Below, one piece after another: positions 43,165 to 53,159 of a stretch of 64,000 nt of DNA. Under the pieces are notes generated by a model. That model made no database searches. It saw only the letters and a list, made by a program, of their open reading frames with translations, and had not been told where the DNA came from. A program made the position numbers and the translations under genes. How positions within the stretch are numbered: position 1 is the stretch's first letter; every line of letters starts with the position of its first letter. Source of the stretch: CAYSZB01 sp964435475 (lineage in GTDB: Bacteria; Chloroflexota; Anaerolineae; Anaerolineales; Anaerolineaceae); NCBI GenBank assembly GCA_964435475.1, contig CAYSZB010000006.1, positions 1 to 64,000 on the forward strand, read 5' to 3'.

Positions 43165-44346
43165 GACACCATATCAAGCTGATAAACTCAATTCCATGAC
43201 CGGCGATCAGGCGCTTTTTGGAAGCGATGTTCCTTTTGGTGCCGCAGATGGAAGGTCTCCTTCTGCAGGAATGCCTCCCATGGGAAAAATGGTGCCTGAC
43301 CTGGACAGGAAACCTCCCAGGGGTTGGCGCCCGCCATTGGCTGACATTAGTTGGGTCAAGCGTAAGTTTCTGGATGTGCCTTATGACAACCACAGCAAAG
43401 CCCAGTGCCTGGATATTTTCCTGCCAGAAAACGGAGAAGGACCCTTTCCGGCACTCGTCCATATCCACGGCGGGGGATTTGCTGTGGGCGACAAGCGCGA
43501 TGATCATATGAATGCCTATCTCAAGGGCNNNNNNNNNNNNNNNNNNNNNNNNNNNNNNNNNNNNNNNNNNNNNNNNNNNNNNNNNNNNNNNNNNNNNNNN
43601 NNNNNNNNNNNNNNNNNNNNNNNNNNNNGGGATTTGCTGTGGGCGACAAGCGCGATGATCATATGAATGCCTATCTCAAGGGCGTTTATGAGGGATTTGT
43701 GGTCTGCTCTGTGGAGTATCGACTGTCAGGTGAAGAACGTTTCCCGGCAGCCGTGCTGGATGTACGCCAGGCGATCCGCTATTTGAAAATGAATGCCGCG
43801 AGATACTGCATCAATCCCGGGAAAATTACTGCGATTGGCGGTAGCGCCGGCGGAAACCTGGCGGCCATGCTTGCCATGAATATTCCAAACGGTGAGTTCT
43901 ACCTTGAGCCAGATGCTTCTGCATTTTCTGTTCAGCCGTACATCCAGGCGGCGGTAGACCAGTTCGGACCGATGGATTTTAAAAATATGGATCAGCAAGC
44001 CCGTGAAAATGGGGTGAGCTTTGTCAACCACGATCATTCATCTTCAGCCGAGTCGGAGTACCTGGGCATGCCTATTTCCCAGGCAGACAGTGATTTGTGC
44101 AATAAAGCGAATCCCGCAACCTATATCAGCCAGGCGATGTGTCCGCTGTTGATCCAGCACGGCCGCCAGGACCGGCTGGTGCCATTTCAGCAGTCTGAAG
44201 CGTTGTATCAGCAAATGGTCGAAAGGGTTGGTCCAGGAAAGGCAGTTTTCATGCCTTTCGATACTGCCGACCATGAGGACAGGCAGTTCTTCAGCGACCT
44301 CAATCTTGCGTTTATTTGGCGCTTTCTGAAAGAAAACCTGCTTTAA
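43157..44346 (+). CDS. Alpha/beta-hydrolase (HSL-type esterase), split by an artificial N gap
   Basis: The oxyanion motif HIHGGGF and GDKRDD lie just before the gap; the nucleophile motif GGSAGGN, the acid region HGRQDRLVPF and the catalytic His in TADHED follow it. The 55 bases before and after the Ns are identical, and joining them once gives 1035 bases, one frame of 344 residues, a normal length for the hormone-sensitive-lipase family. The product likely hydrolyses a carboxylic ester, perhaps an acylated sugar imported by the preceding ABC system. The start at 43157 overlaps the permease gene. Confidence 0.82.
43529..43628. other. Assembly gap of exactly 100 Ns
   Basis: One hundred Ns, the default scaffold spacer. 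The flanks 43474-43528 and 43629-43683 are the same 55 bases, so the contigs overlap and the gap probably represents no missing sequence. Confidence 0.95.
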
Positions 44347-44600
44347 GGAAGCCTTTAGATCATTCCTGAAGGGGCAAATCGGTCGAACGAATAAAAAGAT
44401 CGGTTTTGGATGCATAAATACTGGTTCTGGCAAAGCGTTTACCTTGTTGAACCACCTGCTTTAGGCTGTTTTGGCAACCTTTGCACCCTGGTAAAGGGCG
44501 TCACCCAGGCTGGTTTTATGGCTCAAATACGAACTTAAACAGTGTTTGCTTTATAATTACACCCAGATAAGTTCATCCACCTGTTCTATTTGAGGTCACC

Positions 44601-46445
44601 ATGCATCATTCCTTTGTGTTTAACAAGCAAGTCCGCAAGGTCTCCCTGGTAGTCTTCATCGTCCTGGTCGCCGTTACCGTGCTGGCGGTTGCCCTGGGCA
44701 ATGCCGCCATGACCAATTGGTATCGCGTCAAGGTAAGGAACATCTATTTTGAGAACAAGAACGGTCTCACGGTGCGCGGTAAGCTCTACCAACCGGCCAA
44801 CGCCACCCCCGAAACCCCGGCACCCGGTGTGGTCTACCTGCACGGCTATCAGAACAATCGCGAAACCTCCGACCCCTTTGGCATCGAACTGGCGCGGCGC
44901 GGTTTCGTCGCCATCACCCTGGACACCCTGGGGCGCGGCAATTCGGACAACCAGTTCTCAGAGGACGAACCCGGTTTTGATCCGACTTATGGTGGGGAAA
45001 GCGCATTCAAATACCTGCAGAACCTGCCTTTTGTCGACCCGCAGCGCTGCGGCATGGCAGGACACAGCCTGGGCGGCGAGATGAGCTACCTGGCTGCCAT
45101 GCAGAACCCGGATGTCAAGGCCATCGTTTTTTCCGGTTTTGCCTACAAGGAGGATGCCACCCCCACCAAGCCGGCCAACATGCTGATGATCTTCGGCAAG
45201 TATGATGAATACCGCACCCGTATGACCGGCACACGCGACTTTGAGAGCGAATGGCTGACCTCTCCCCAGACCAGGGCTGCCTTTGGCAGCATAGATGTGC
45301 AGTTCGATACCACCTACGGCTCCTTCACAGACGGCACCGCCCGCCGCATACACATGACAAACACCACGCATGTCGGTGAAGGCTTTGATAAAGTTGCGAT
45401 CGCTGAAGCGGTCAACTGGTTCACCCAGGCACTCAACCCTGGTGTGCCCCTGTCCATCCCGGCGGATCAGCAGATCTGGCGGGTCAAAGAAGTCGCTTCA
45501 CTGGTAGCCTTGATCAGTGGCATCTTCAGTGTGATCCCCCTGGGAATCCTGCTGCTGGGAATTAAACCATTCTCAGCACTGGCCAACACACCTGGTTGGA
45601 CCTATACCTGTGAGAAAAAGACCTTGCGCAAGGCATTCTGGATCAATTTCGGGCTGACCCTCCTCTTTCTGCCCCTGGTGATGGTGATCTTCGGCTTGCA
45701 TGTTTACGTCGTGCCCATCGACAAGGTATTTCCCATGATGATGGTCAACGGAGTCATTTTCTGGTTCCTGGTGATCAACATCATCGGCTTTTTTATCTTC
45801 AAACGCTTTATAAAAATGCACCGTGCCTGGAAACCGGAGGTCAATTACCAGGAGCTGGGGCTTTCCGAACGCGAGGATCGCATCAGCCTCAAGTGGTCGA
45901 CCATCTGGCGCACCCTGCTTTTGGGCATTGTCCTGTTCGCCTTTGCCTACGCACTGCAAGCTGGTTTGGAATCCCTCACCCTGATCGATTACCGTTACAA
46001 ATTCCCCTACGCCAGCGATATGACGCCCTACCGCTGGCTGATGCTGCTGCTGTACTTCCCGCTGTTCCTGATCGGTTTCATCCAGGTCAACATCCTGCTG
46101 CAAGGGCAACTGCGACCCAAACCCGGCAGTCACTGGTTACTGACCGCTCTGCGCAAGTCGTTCACCGGCATCCTGGTGATGGTCATCCCACTGATCTTTA
46201 CCATGGCAGTGCAGTACTTGCCCCTCTATATCAATGGATTGGTCCCGTTTGTCGGTCCCGGTGGCGCGCTGGTGGGTTTTGTGATCAACATCGAGCACAT
46301 GTGCGTGCTGCTGGCATTGATGGTACCGATAGGTTCGGTGCTGTACGAAGCCACCGGCAGCATCTACCCCGGGGCGGTGCTCAACGCGCTGATCGTCACC
46401 TGGATGTTCGTCTCATCCTCGGTGATCGCCCCACTGCCGATTTAA
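44601..46445 (+). CDS. Membrane-anchored alpha/beta-hydrolase with polytopic C-terminal half
   Basis: 614 residues. One membrane helix at about residues 11-35, an alpha/beta-hydrolase domain (about 50-280) with VVYLHGYQNNRE, LDTLGRGNSD and the nucleophile elbow MAGHSLGG. About eight membrane segments fill the rest, from about residue 300, reminiscent of a membrane enzyme or transporter part. GAGG precedes the ATG. The hydrolase domain probably faces outside. I do not recognise the combination as a named family. It stands alone, with the ABC exporter genes converging on it. Confidence 0.7.
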   Translation: MHHSFVFNKQVRKVSLVVFIVLVAVTVLAVALGNAAMTNWYRVKVRNIYFENKNGLTVRGKLYQPANATPETPAPGVVYLHGYQNNRETSDPFGIELARRGFVAITLDTLGRGNSDNQFSEDEPGFDPTYGGESAFKYLQNLPFVDPQRCGMAGHSLGGEMSYLAAMQNPDVKAIVFSGFAYKEDATPTKPANMLMIFGKYDEYRTRMTGTRDFESEWLTSPQTRAAFGSIDVQFDTTYGSFTDGTARRIHMTNTTHVGEGFDKVAIAEAVNWFTQALNPGVPLSIPADQQIWRVKEVASLVALISGIFSVIPLGILLLGIKPFSALANTPGWTYTCEKKTLRKAFWINFGLTLLFLPLVMVIFGLHVYVVPIDKVFPMMMVNGVIFWFLVINIIGFFIFKRFIKMHRAWKPEVNYQELGLSEREDRISLKWSTIWRTLLLGIVLFAFAYALQAGLESLTLIDYRYKFPYASDMTPYRWLMLLLYFPLFLIGFIQVNILLQGQLRPKPGSHWLLTALRKSFTGILVMVIPLIFTMAVQYLPLYINGLVPFVGPGGALVGFVINIEHMCVLLALMVPIGSVLYEATGSIYPGAVLNALIVTWMFVSSSVIAPLPI

Positions 46446-46464
46446 TACGGGTTATTAAAAGGAA

Positions 46465-48288
46465 TTATTCCGCAAATTGCCGCTTATACAGGGCAGCATA
46501 CACCCCATTCAGCGCCAGCAGTGTCGCATGGTCACCCTGCTCAATAATGCGGCCGTCCTGGATCACGCAGATCCGGTCGGCGTTACGGATGGTGCTCAGG
46601 CGGTGGGCAATGACCACCGCGGTCCGGTCCCTCAGCAGTCGTGAAAGGGCTTCCTGGATCAGGCTCTCGGTCAGGCTGTCAATATTCGAGGTGGCTTCGT
46701 CAAGGATCAAAATGCGCGGGTCGGTCAGGATCGCCCTGGCTATGCAGATCAATTGGCGCTGGCCAACTGACAGGTTTGAGGCACCTTCCTGGATTATGGT
46801 CGCATAACCGTCCGGTTTGCTCACAATAAAGTCATGCGCATTCGCCAGGCGGGCGGCTTCTTCGACCTGCTGGTCACTGGCTTCCAGCATTCCAAAGCGG
46901 ATATTGTCCGCAATGCTGCCTGAGAAGAGGAACGAATCCTGCGGCACCAGCCCGATCTGCCGTCGCAGGCTGCCCTGTTTCACTGAACTCACATCAATGC
47001 CATCGATTAAAACCCTGCCTTCAGTTGGCTCATAGAAACGGGCGATCAGGTTGCTGATCGAGGTTTTTCCAGCACCGGTAGGCCCCACCAAGGCAATGGT
47101 CTCACCGGGTTGGATATCCAGGCAGATATCATGCAGCACCTCCGGCAGTTCCGGGCGGTACTTAAAGCTGACATGGTCCAGCTGGACATGTCCCCCTACC
47201 GGCGGCATGTCGCTGGCATCCGGCTTGTCAACCACATCCGGGGGTGTTTCCAGCAGGTTGACCACCTGCTCCCCACCTGCCATGGCTGACTGCAGCGTGG
47301 TGAACATGCGGCTGAGCTCCTGCACTGGTTGGAAGAAACGCGTGACGTAAGACATAAATGCCACCAGAACCCCAAGTGTAAGTTCGTTGCCAATGACCGC
47401 CCTGCCCCCGAACCATAAAACAACAGCGGTTGCCAGGACCCCCAGGAACTCAATAGAAGGCAAAAAGATGAACGAGAGTGTCATGGCATCAATATTTGCC
47501 TTGCGGTTATCTTGATTGATCGAACTGAAGCGATCCTGCGAGGTGTTCTCCTGGCCAAATGCCTGGATCACCCGCACCCCTGCGATGTCCTCTGCGAGGT
47601 CCCCCACCACCCGGGCCACACTGCTGCGCGTCTTGCGGTAGGCAACGCGTGCCCGGCCGGAGAACCACAGGGTCACCAAAACCATCAAAGGCAGAACGGT
47701 AAAGGTCAGCAATGCCAGGCGCAAATTCATGCTGAGCATGACACCAATGATGCCAAACAGGATGATGAAATCTCCCAGCAGGGTGATCAGACCCTGGGAC
47801 AAAAGGTCATTGATGGCAGCCACATCATTGATCACCCGCGAGACGGTGACGCCGACAATATGCGTGTCATGGTAGCCCAGTGACAATGCCTGCAGGTGTT
47901 TGAAGAGATCTGCCCGCATGCTCCCCAGCATGCGTTGTGCCACCAGCGAAAGCAGGTACTGCTGGACGCGGGTTGCCAGGTAAAGCCCGATATACGCCGC
48001 CAGGCTTAAGAGCGAAATGCGCAGCAAGCCGGACCAGTCCTGTTGGGCAATGTGGGTATCCAGGGCAACCTTTAACAGGTACGGTGCAAGCAGGGTCAGG
48101 GCAGAGGCGACCAACATGGCCAGGAATGCCACCAGCATGATCTTGATATGGGGGCGCAGGTATACCAGCATGCGTTTGACCACGCGCCGGTTGTAGATCT
48201 TGCCCTGCTTATCGCCACCACCTGAGAAGGATTCGATGGCATTTCGCGGTCCCATCCCTGTGCCCGACAAACCGATGCCGAAACTCAT
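46465..48288 (-). CDS. ABC exporter subunit, heterodimer partner B
   Basis: 607 residues, six membrane segments followed by an ATPase domain: Walker A GPTGAGKTS, signature LSVGQRQ (non-canonical, Val for the first Gly of LSGGQ), Walker B ILILDEATSNID with the catalytic Glu. The ATG at 48288 follows GAGGAG. It lies 37 bases behind a second exporter subunit. Drug, lipid or peptide export is likely. The non-canonical signature pairs with the Asp in the partner's Walker B to give one degenerate ATP site. Confidence 0.85.
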   Translation of the reverse strand: MSFGIGLSGTGMGPRNAIESFSGGGDKQGKIYNRRVVKRMLVYLRPHIKIMLVAFLAMLVASALTLLAPYLLKVALDTHIAQQDWSGLLRISLLSLAAYIGLYLATRVQQYLLSLVAQRMLGSMRADLFKHLQALSLGYHDTHIVGVTVSRVINDVAAINDLLSQGLITLLGDFIILFGIIGVMLSMNLRLALLTFTVLPLMVLVTLWFSGRARVAYRKTRSSVARVVGDLAEDIAGVRVIQAFGQENTSQDRFSSINQDNRKANIDAMTLSFIFLPSIEFLGVLATAVVLWFGGRAVIGNELTLGVLVAFMSYVTRFFQPVQELSRMFTTLQSAMAGGEQVVNLLETPPDVVDKPDASDMPPVGGHVQLDHVSFKYRPELPEVLHDICLDIQPGETIALVGPTGAGKTSISNLIARFYEPTEGRVLIDGIDVSSVKQGSLRRQIGLVPQDSFLFSGSIADNIRFGMLEASDQQVEEAARLANAHDFIVSKPDGYATIIQEGASNLSVGQRQLICIARAILTDPRILILDEATSNIDSLTESLIQEALSRLLRDRTAVVIAHRLSTIRNADRICVIQDGRIIEQGDHATLLALNGVYAALYKRQFAE

Positions 48289-48325
48289 CTCCTCAGACCT
48301 GCTTTCATCCCATAAAACTCGTTTT

Positions 48326-50104
48326 TCATAAGAGTGCGTCCCTCGGCTTGAGTTGCTGATGATAGATGTTGCTGTACAGGGACGAAGTGGACAACAGCTC
48401 TTCATGCCTGCCACGCGCCACAATTCGCCCTTTATCCATCACCAGGATCAGGTCAGCGTTATGTACTGTGCTCATGCGGTGGGCGATCACAAAGGTTGTT
48501 CGCCCATGCATCACCCTGTCCAGCGCCAGCTGGATAAGGTGCTCGGTCTCGCTATCCACGCTGGACATGGCATCATCCAGGATCAGGATGCGCGGGTTAA
48601 GCAGCAGGGCTCGGGCGATTGCCAGGCGCTGTTTTTGCCCGCCCGAAAGGGTAACCCCGCGCTCACCGACTTTCGTGTCATACCCGTCCGCCATCTGCAT
48701 GATGAACTCGTGCGCCTGGGCATCTCTGGCAGCCTGTTCGATCTCTTCCCTGCTGGCATCCGGGCGACCAAAGGTGATGTTTTCGCGGACGGTTGCCGCG
48801 AAGAGCGTCGTTTCCTGCAGTACCATGCCGATCTGGCTGCGCAGGGAATTCAAACTGACCGCTTGAATGTCCGTACCGTCTATGGTGATACGTCCATCGG
48901 TGGGGTCATAGAAACGGGGGATCAGGTTGATCACGCTGGTCTTCCCAGAACCAGTTGGACCCAACAGGGCAACCACCTGGTATGGCTGGGCGGTAAAACT
49001 GATCTCCTTTAATACCCCGGCATGCCTCCCATAGGCAAACGATACATTTTCAAAACACACCTCTCCAGCGCTCATTACCAGGTCTGGTGCAGCAGGGTCG
49101 TCATAAACTTCAGGAATGGTGTCCAGGATCTCAAAAACACGTTCAGCGGATGATGCGGCAATGGTGATAGCCGGCAGGACCATTCCCAGGAAACGCACCG
49201 GGGAGACCAGCTGTGCCACGTAGGTGGTGAAGGCCACCAGTTCGCCCAGGCTGAGCCCGCCCTGCATGACCAGGTAGCCGCCGTAAAGCAGGATGCCAAC
49301 GCTGCCAATATTGGCGATCATCAGCAGCAAGGGCATGTTATTGGTCTGCAGCCTGGTCGCTTTGGCTGAAAGGTCCATCCACAACTGGTTCTCGTTGTTA
49401 AAACGTTCGATCTCGGCACTTTCCTGGGCAAAGGTCTTTATCACCCGTGCCCCCCTCAGGTTCTGCTCAACCCGCGTGGTCAACACGGACATCTGTTTTT
49501 GGATCTTCAAGGAAAGTGGCCTGTAGACCCTCCCAAAACGGACCGACTGGAACACCAGGAAGGGAATGGAAAGCATCGCCAGCAGGCCAAGCCGTGGATC
49601 CATCCAGATCATCACCACAGAGGTGATCAGCATCAGGAATATGCTCTCGATGATACGAAAAACAGCCCGTCCGGTGAGAAAACGGATGCGTTCCACATCT
49701 TGAATAGCCCGTGAAAGCAGGTCACCGGCTTGGGCTTTATCATGAAACGAAAATGAGAGATCGGTGATCTTACGCTGCAGGGCATTGCGCAGGTCATAAG
49801 CCACATTTTGAGAAGCTGTTTCGGTCCATTTGCCCTCCAGGAATGTCAAAACACCCTTGATCAATACCAGGAGGAGTAAACCGCTGACTGCCCAGGTAAG
49901 GTTGACCGGTTTCTGGCTGTTGATACCCTCATCGATCGCCCAGCGGATCAACTGTGGGTTGACCATGGCGATCAGGTCGATCACCACCATGGCAGCATAC
50001 ACGCCGACCACTGCTTTCCAGTAAGGCCGCAGGTAGCTGAAACAGCGCAACAGGACTGCTGCCTGGGTGGGTCGGGGAGATTTTTCTTGGGCCAGTTGTG
50101 TCAC
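48326..50104 (-). CDS. ABC exporter subunit, heterodimer partner A
   Basis: 592 residues of the same family. Walker A GPTGSGKTS, signature LSGGQKQR (canonical), but Walker B ILILDDAMSSVD has Asp where the catalytic Glu should be. This is the pattern of asymmetric exporters such as BmrCD and TM287/288. The start is GTG with a weak Shine-Dalgarno site. Both subunits face away from the thioredoxin-like gene upstream. Confidence 0.85.
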   Translation of the reverse strand: MTQLAQEKSPRPTQAAVLLRCFSYLRPYWKAVVGVYAAMVVIDLIAMVNPQLIRWAIDEGINSQKPVNLTWAVSGLLLLVLIKGVLTFLEGKWTETASQNVAYDLRNALQRKITDLSFSFHDKAQAGDLLSRAIQDVERIRFLTGRAVFRIIESIFLMLITSVVMIWMDPRLGLLAMLSIPFLVFQSVRFGRVYRPLSLKIQKQMSVLTTRVEQNLRGARVIKTFAQESAEIERFNNENQLWMDLSAKATRLQTNNMPLLLMIANIGSVGILLYGGYLVMQGGLSLGELVAFTTYVAQLVSPVRFLGMVLPAITIAASSAERVFEILDTIPEVYDDPAAPDLVMSAGEVCFENVSFAYGRHAGVLKEISFTAQPYQVVALLGPTGSGKTSVINLIPRFYDPTDGRITIDGTDIQAVSLNSLRSQIGMVLQETTLFAATVRENITFGRPDASREEIEQAARDAQAHEFIMQMADGYDTKVGERGVTLSGGQKQRLAIARALLLNPRILILDDAMSSVDSETEHLIQLALDRVMHGRTTFVIAHRMSTVHNADLILVMDKGRIVARGRHEELLSTSSLYSNIYHQQLKPRDALL

Positions 50105-50323
50105 GGGTTGCTTACCAAAACCTGGAATATCAGGTAAGAAGATTATACTCTCAGACAGGTTGACAACGGCAATTATGACAAAATTATTCTGTATTAAAAA
50201 GATCCACTGGGTGTCTATAGGGACTGGCTAAGGAGGGTAAAAAATGTTTCAAACGATCCTTTCTATTAACTTCATCGCCATGGATTGGGCCATTTAAGGT
50301 AAAATAATTTCCTTGTGACAAGT

Positions 50324-51733
50324 ATGCATCAAATAACCCAAACCCAAATACGTTCACGTCGGAACCTGGTCCTGCTGCTGTGTGCATTCATCCTGATCAG
50401 TATTCTTTCTGCCTGCTCCGCACGGAGTGATTATGAATATAACGACAGTGATAAGGGCAGCCTTGCGCTTTACGTCTTTTGGGGAGAAGGCTGCAGCCAC
50501 TGTGAGGATGCAAAACCTTTCCTGGCTGAACTGGATAATACTTACCTGTCGCTGCGTATCCGCGGATTTGAGATCTGGTATGACGAAGAGAATGCTTCTC
50601 TCTTTACCCAAATGGCCGACCATTACAACATACCCGCCGGGGGACGCGGTACGCCAACCTTTTTCCTGGGCAGTCGTTACTGGACCGGTTTCTCTGAGGC
50701 AATAGGAGCAGACATCAAGGCAACCGTCGATCTGTGCAACCAGAACAGTTGCGCGGATGCCGGGGCTGGCATTATGCCAGGCGCCTCAGGAGAGCCCTCT
50801 GTCCCTGGACCTGTGGCTGAAAATACAGCGGATGTGATTGACATCCCCCTCATTGGCAAGATCGACCTGACAAAGCAATCTGTATGGATCAGCACCCTGC
50901 TGATCGCCTTTGTGGATGGGGTCAACCCCTGCTCGATCTGGGTGCTCACCATGCTGTTGGCCATCACCCTGCACAGCGGCTCCCGCAAAAAAGTGGCCAT
51001 TATTGGCATCGTTTTCCTGACTGTCACAGCCATTATCTACGCCCTGTTTATTGCCGGGCTGTTCACCGTACTGAGCGTTATGAGCTTCATTGGCTGGGTG
51101 CAGGTTGTGGTAGCTGTGATCGCGCTTTTCTTTGGCCTCGTCAACCTGAAGGATTACTTCTGGTATAAGGAAGGTCTCTCGTTTACCATCTCAGACAAGG
51201 AAAAACCGGGGCTATTCCAGAAGATGCGCAAACTGATGGATGCCAGCCAGTCGATCTGGGCTTTGATCGGTGCGACCGTGGTCATGGCAGCTGGGGTATC
51301 CCTGGTCGAATTCGGCTGCACTGCCGGGTTCCCGGTCTTGTGGACCAACCTGCTGATCACCCAGGAGGTGGGTACAGGTCTGTTCATTGCCCTGCTGGTC
51401 CTCTATATGCTCATCTACCAGTTGGATGAAATGGTGATCTACTTTGCCTCGGTCTTCACGCTCAAGGCCACCCGCATGGAAGAAAAACACGGTCGAATCC
51501 TGAAATTGATCGGCGGCAGCCTGATGCTGGTTCTGGCAGCGGTGATGCTGATCAATCCCAACTGGATGAATAGTCTCGGGAAGTCGTTATTGATATTTGC
51601 CATTGCTTTTGCGTTGGTTGGCCTGATCCTCCTGCTGCACCGCACCATCCTGCCGGCATTTGGCATCTGGATCGGCACTGAAAAACGCAACAAACCCAAG
51701 AAAAGATCCGAAACCCGCAAGAAAAGACATTGA
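50324..51733 (+). CDS. Thioredoxin-domain lipoprotein fused to a CcdA/DsbD-like membrane domain
   Basis: About 469 residues. A lipoprotein-type signal with LSAC (about residues 30-33) leads to a thioredoxin-fold domain with CSHC (about 55-58) and the cis-Pro region GRGTPTF. From about residue 185 follow at least six membrane segments, with NPC in the first (FVDGVNPCSIW) and EFGCTAGFP in a later one, the paired cysteines expected of a CcdA/DsbD transporter. The end is basic. It could carry reducing power to the outside for thiol repair. GTG at 50315 is an alternative start. Confidence 0.72.
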   Translation: MHQITQTQIRSRRNLVLLLCAFILISILSACSARSDYEYNDSDKGSLALYVFWGEGCSHCEDAKPFLAELDNTYLSLRIRGFEIWYDEENASLFTQMADHYNIPAGGRGTPTFFLGSRYWTGFSEAIGADIKATVDLCNQNSCADAGAGIMPGASGEPSVPGPVAENTADVIDIPLIGKIDLTKQSVWISTLLIAFVDGVNPCSIWVLTMLLAITLHSGSRKKVAIIGIVFLTVTAIIYALFIAGLFTVLSVMSFIGWVQVVVAVIALFFGLVNLKDYFWYKEGLSFTISDKEKPGLFQKMRKLMDASQSIWALIGATVVMAAGVSLVEFGCTAGFPVLWTNLLITQEVGTGLFIALLVLYMLIYQLDEMVIYFASVFTLKATRMEEKHGRILKLIGGSLMLVLAAVMLINPNWMNSLGKSLLIFAIAFALVGLILLLHRTILPAFGIWIGTEKRNKPKKRSETRKKRH

Positions 51734-51854
51734 TTGGCAGAATTCACAACACAAAACACTTGATTGCCTGTAAGTCTCTTGTCCAGCTCCTCTCACCTAG
51801 ACACAGTCCTTCCTATCAGCTTTCAGCCTGGCGCTTTGAACTTCTTTCTCCCTC

Positions 51855-52547
51855 TCAGCTTTCAGACAGTCGCAACTTCAACAAGGCGATAGTATCCTCT
51901 CGCAGTTTAGCTCTTGCCCAGTCTTTTTGATTGGGTGTGAGTAATTCACCCAGTCCATCCAGAATGCGACGGTTGTCCATATTTTCCACCATCTCTATGC
52001 AATGCTTCACAAACGCATCAAAAGGTAGATGAGCGCGATCCTCAATGATCTTTTTATTGATTGGAAAACGCTTATTCAGGAAGAACCATACATCATAGAT
52101 ATCTCGACTGGTTTGATGCATTCTTTCATCCATCGCCATTAATTTGTGTGCTACCATATCACCTGGTACCATGACCTGCATCGACACACCCAGGTATGTC
52201 TTGATCTCATACCTTGATCCAAAATTTCTCCGGTTGATTTCAATTTTGACGTTCCTGGATCTGTCGTCGTAAGAAAGCATACAAAAATCACTGAATCGTT
52301 TCTTTGAAGTTTCTTTCAATGAGCCATACTCAGCGCCAATTCTTATAACCCGCTCAAAGATGTCATCCTCATGCAACGTTTCCAACAGGTCAAAATCAAG
52401 GTCGACCGAAAACCTATCAAGGCCATAGAACATGAGAGCGGCTGTTCCACCCTTGAACCCCAGGAAGGGGGAGATATATGAATCCGAGTAAATATCCTTC
52501 AAAATTTGAAAAAGAATGGTTTTATGGGTGGCTATATCAAGTGTCAT
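51855..52547 (-). CDS. abiEii: AbiEii-type nucleotidyltransferase toxin
   Basis: 230 residues. The nucleotidyltransferase motif is seen as FKGGTAALMFYGLDRFSVDL followed by DFD, the GGTA...YGL.R.S.DLD pattern of AbiEii/AbiGii proteins. It overlaps the antitoxin gene by 4 bases (ATGA). In type IV toxin-antitoxin pairs the toxin modifies RNA targets, such as tRNA acceptor stems in related MenT enzymes, and gives phage abortive infection. This DNA is visibly richer in A and T than its surroundings, suggesting acquisition. Confidence 0.85.
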   Translation of the reverse strand: MTLDIATHKTILFQILKDIYSDSYISPFLGFKGGTAALMFYGLDRFSVDLDFDLLETLHEDDIFERVIRIGAEYGSLKETSKKRFSDFCMLSYDDRSRNVKIEINRRNFGSRYEIKTYLGVSMQVMVPGDMVAHKLMAMDERMHQTSRDIYDVWFFLNKRFPINKKIIEDRAHLPFDAFVKHCIEMVENMDNRRILDGLGELLTPNQKDWARAKLREDTIALLKLRLSES

Positions 52548-53131
52548 ATGCTTTCTTTTCTTGCCTTGCTGTAAATTTCGTTGACTTTTGTTACCAACCG
52601 CTGATTGGTATAGATCGGGAGAAGGTCAAAAACCTTATCCCAATCCAAAGAATTCAGGTTGTCAAAGTAAAAATGCGGGTCTATATATAACATGTCCAAA
52701 AATGCACGTTCCTTAATGGCAATGGAGGTCTCGCTGATATGTTCAATCCCAATTGTATTGACCAGGATCTCATCCTTAATTTTTCTAAAGGAATAGATCT
52801 GCTGGTCAATTGTGATCTCCCGGGTAGTGTAAGATGCAATGAAGATGGGTTCATAATATTGAAAGATCAACCCCTCCTTTACCAGCACCGTTTCAAAGCT
52901 TACATAAGAAGGAGTAAGGATGCGGGTAGCTAATTCGAGGCGATTATACTCATCATTCTTGGCATAAAGCCCCTTGCGAATTCGGTACAGTTCTCCTTTT
53001 TTAACAAAGTAATTCAAACGTACCCTGGTGGCAGATGTGGTCGTTTCGTGCCATAACATGGCGATGTCTTTACTTGAAAAGACCGTCTTGATGGATCGTA
53101 AAAGCGATGATAAGTAGTTTCCCTTGGTCAT
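52544..53131 (-). CDS. abiEi: AbiEi-family antitoxin
   Basis: About 195 residues. N-terminal winged helix with SKDIAMLWHETTTSATRVRLN and KKGELYRIRKGLYA, the hallmark of the AbiEi antitoxin. The C-terminal part carries the AbiEi_1-like segment with ERAFLDMLYI. The antitoxin represses its own operon and neutralises AbiEii. A TATACT -10 box lies so close that the message is nearly leaderless; GTG at 53137 is another possible start. Confidence 0.8.
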   Translation of the reverse strand: MTKGNYLSSLLRSIKTVFSSKDIAMLWHETTTSATRVRLNYFVKKGELYRIRKGLYAKNDEYNRLELATRILTPSYVSFETVLVKEGLIFQYYEPIFIASYTTREITIDQQIYSFRKIKDEILVNTIGIEHISETSIAIKERAFLDMLYIDPHFYFDNLNSLDWDKVFDLLPIYTNQRLVTKVNEIYSKARKESI

Positions 53132-53142
53132 AGTCACTGTTT

Positions 53143-53159
53143 GTTAGTATAATCCTAAC
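53143..53159. promoter_or_regulatory. Candidate AbiEi operator overlapping the abiE -10 box
   Basis: Inverted repeat GTTAG-n7-CTAAC centred on the minus-strand -10 box TATACT (53146-53151). AbiEi antitoxins bind inverted repeats at their own promoter, so this is a likely site. No second copy was seen. Confidence 0.4.

Noticed and set aside
43474..43683. The two 55-base copies as a true repeat
   Set aside because: They abut exactly 100 Ns and collapse to an intact gene, which is the mark of overlapping contig ends.
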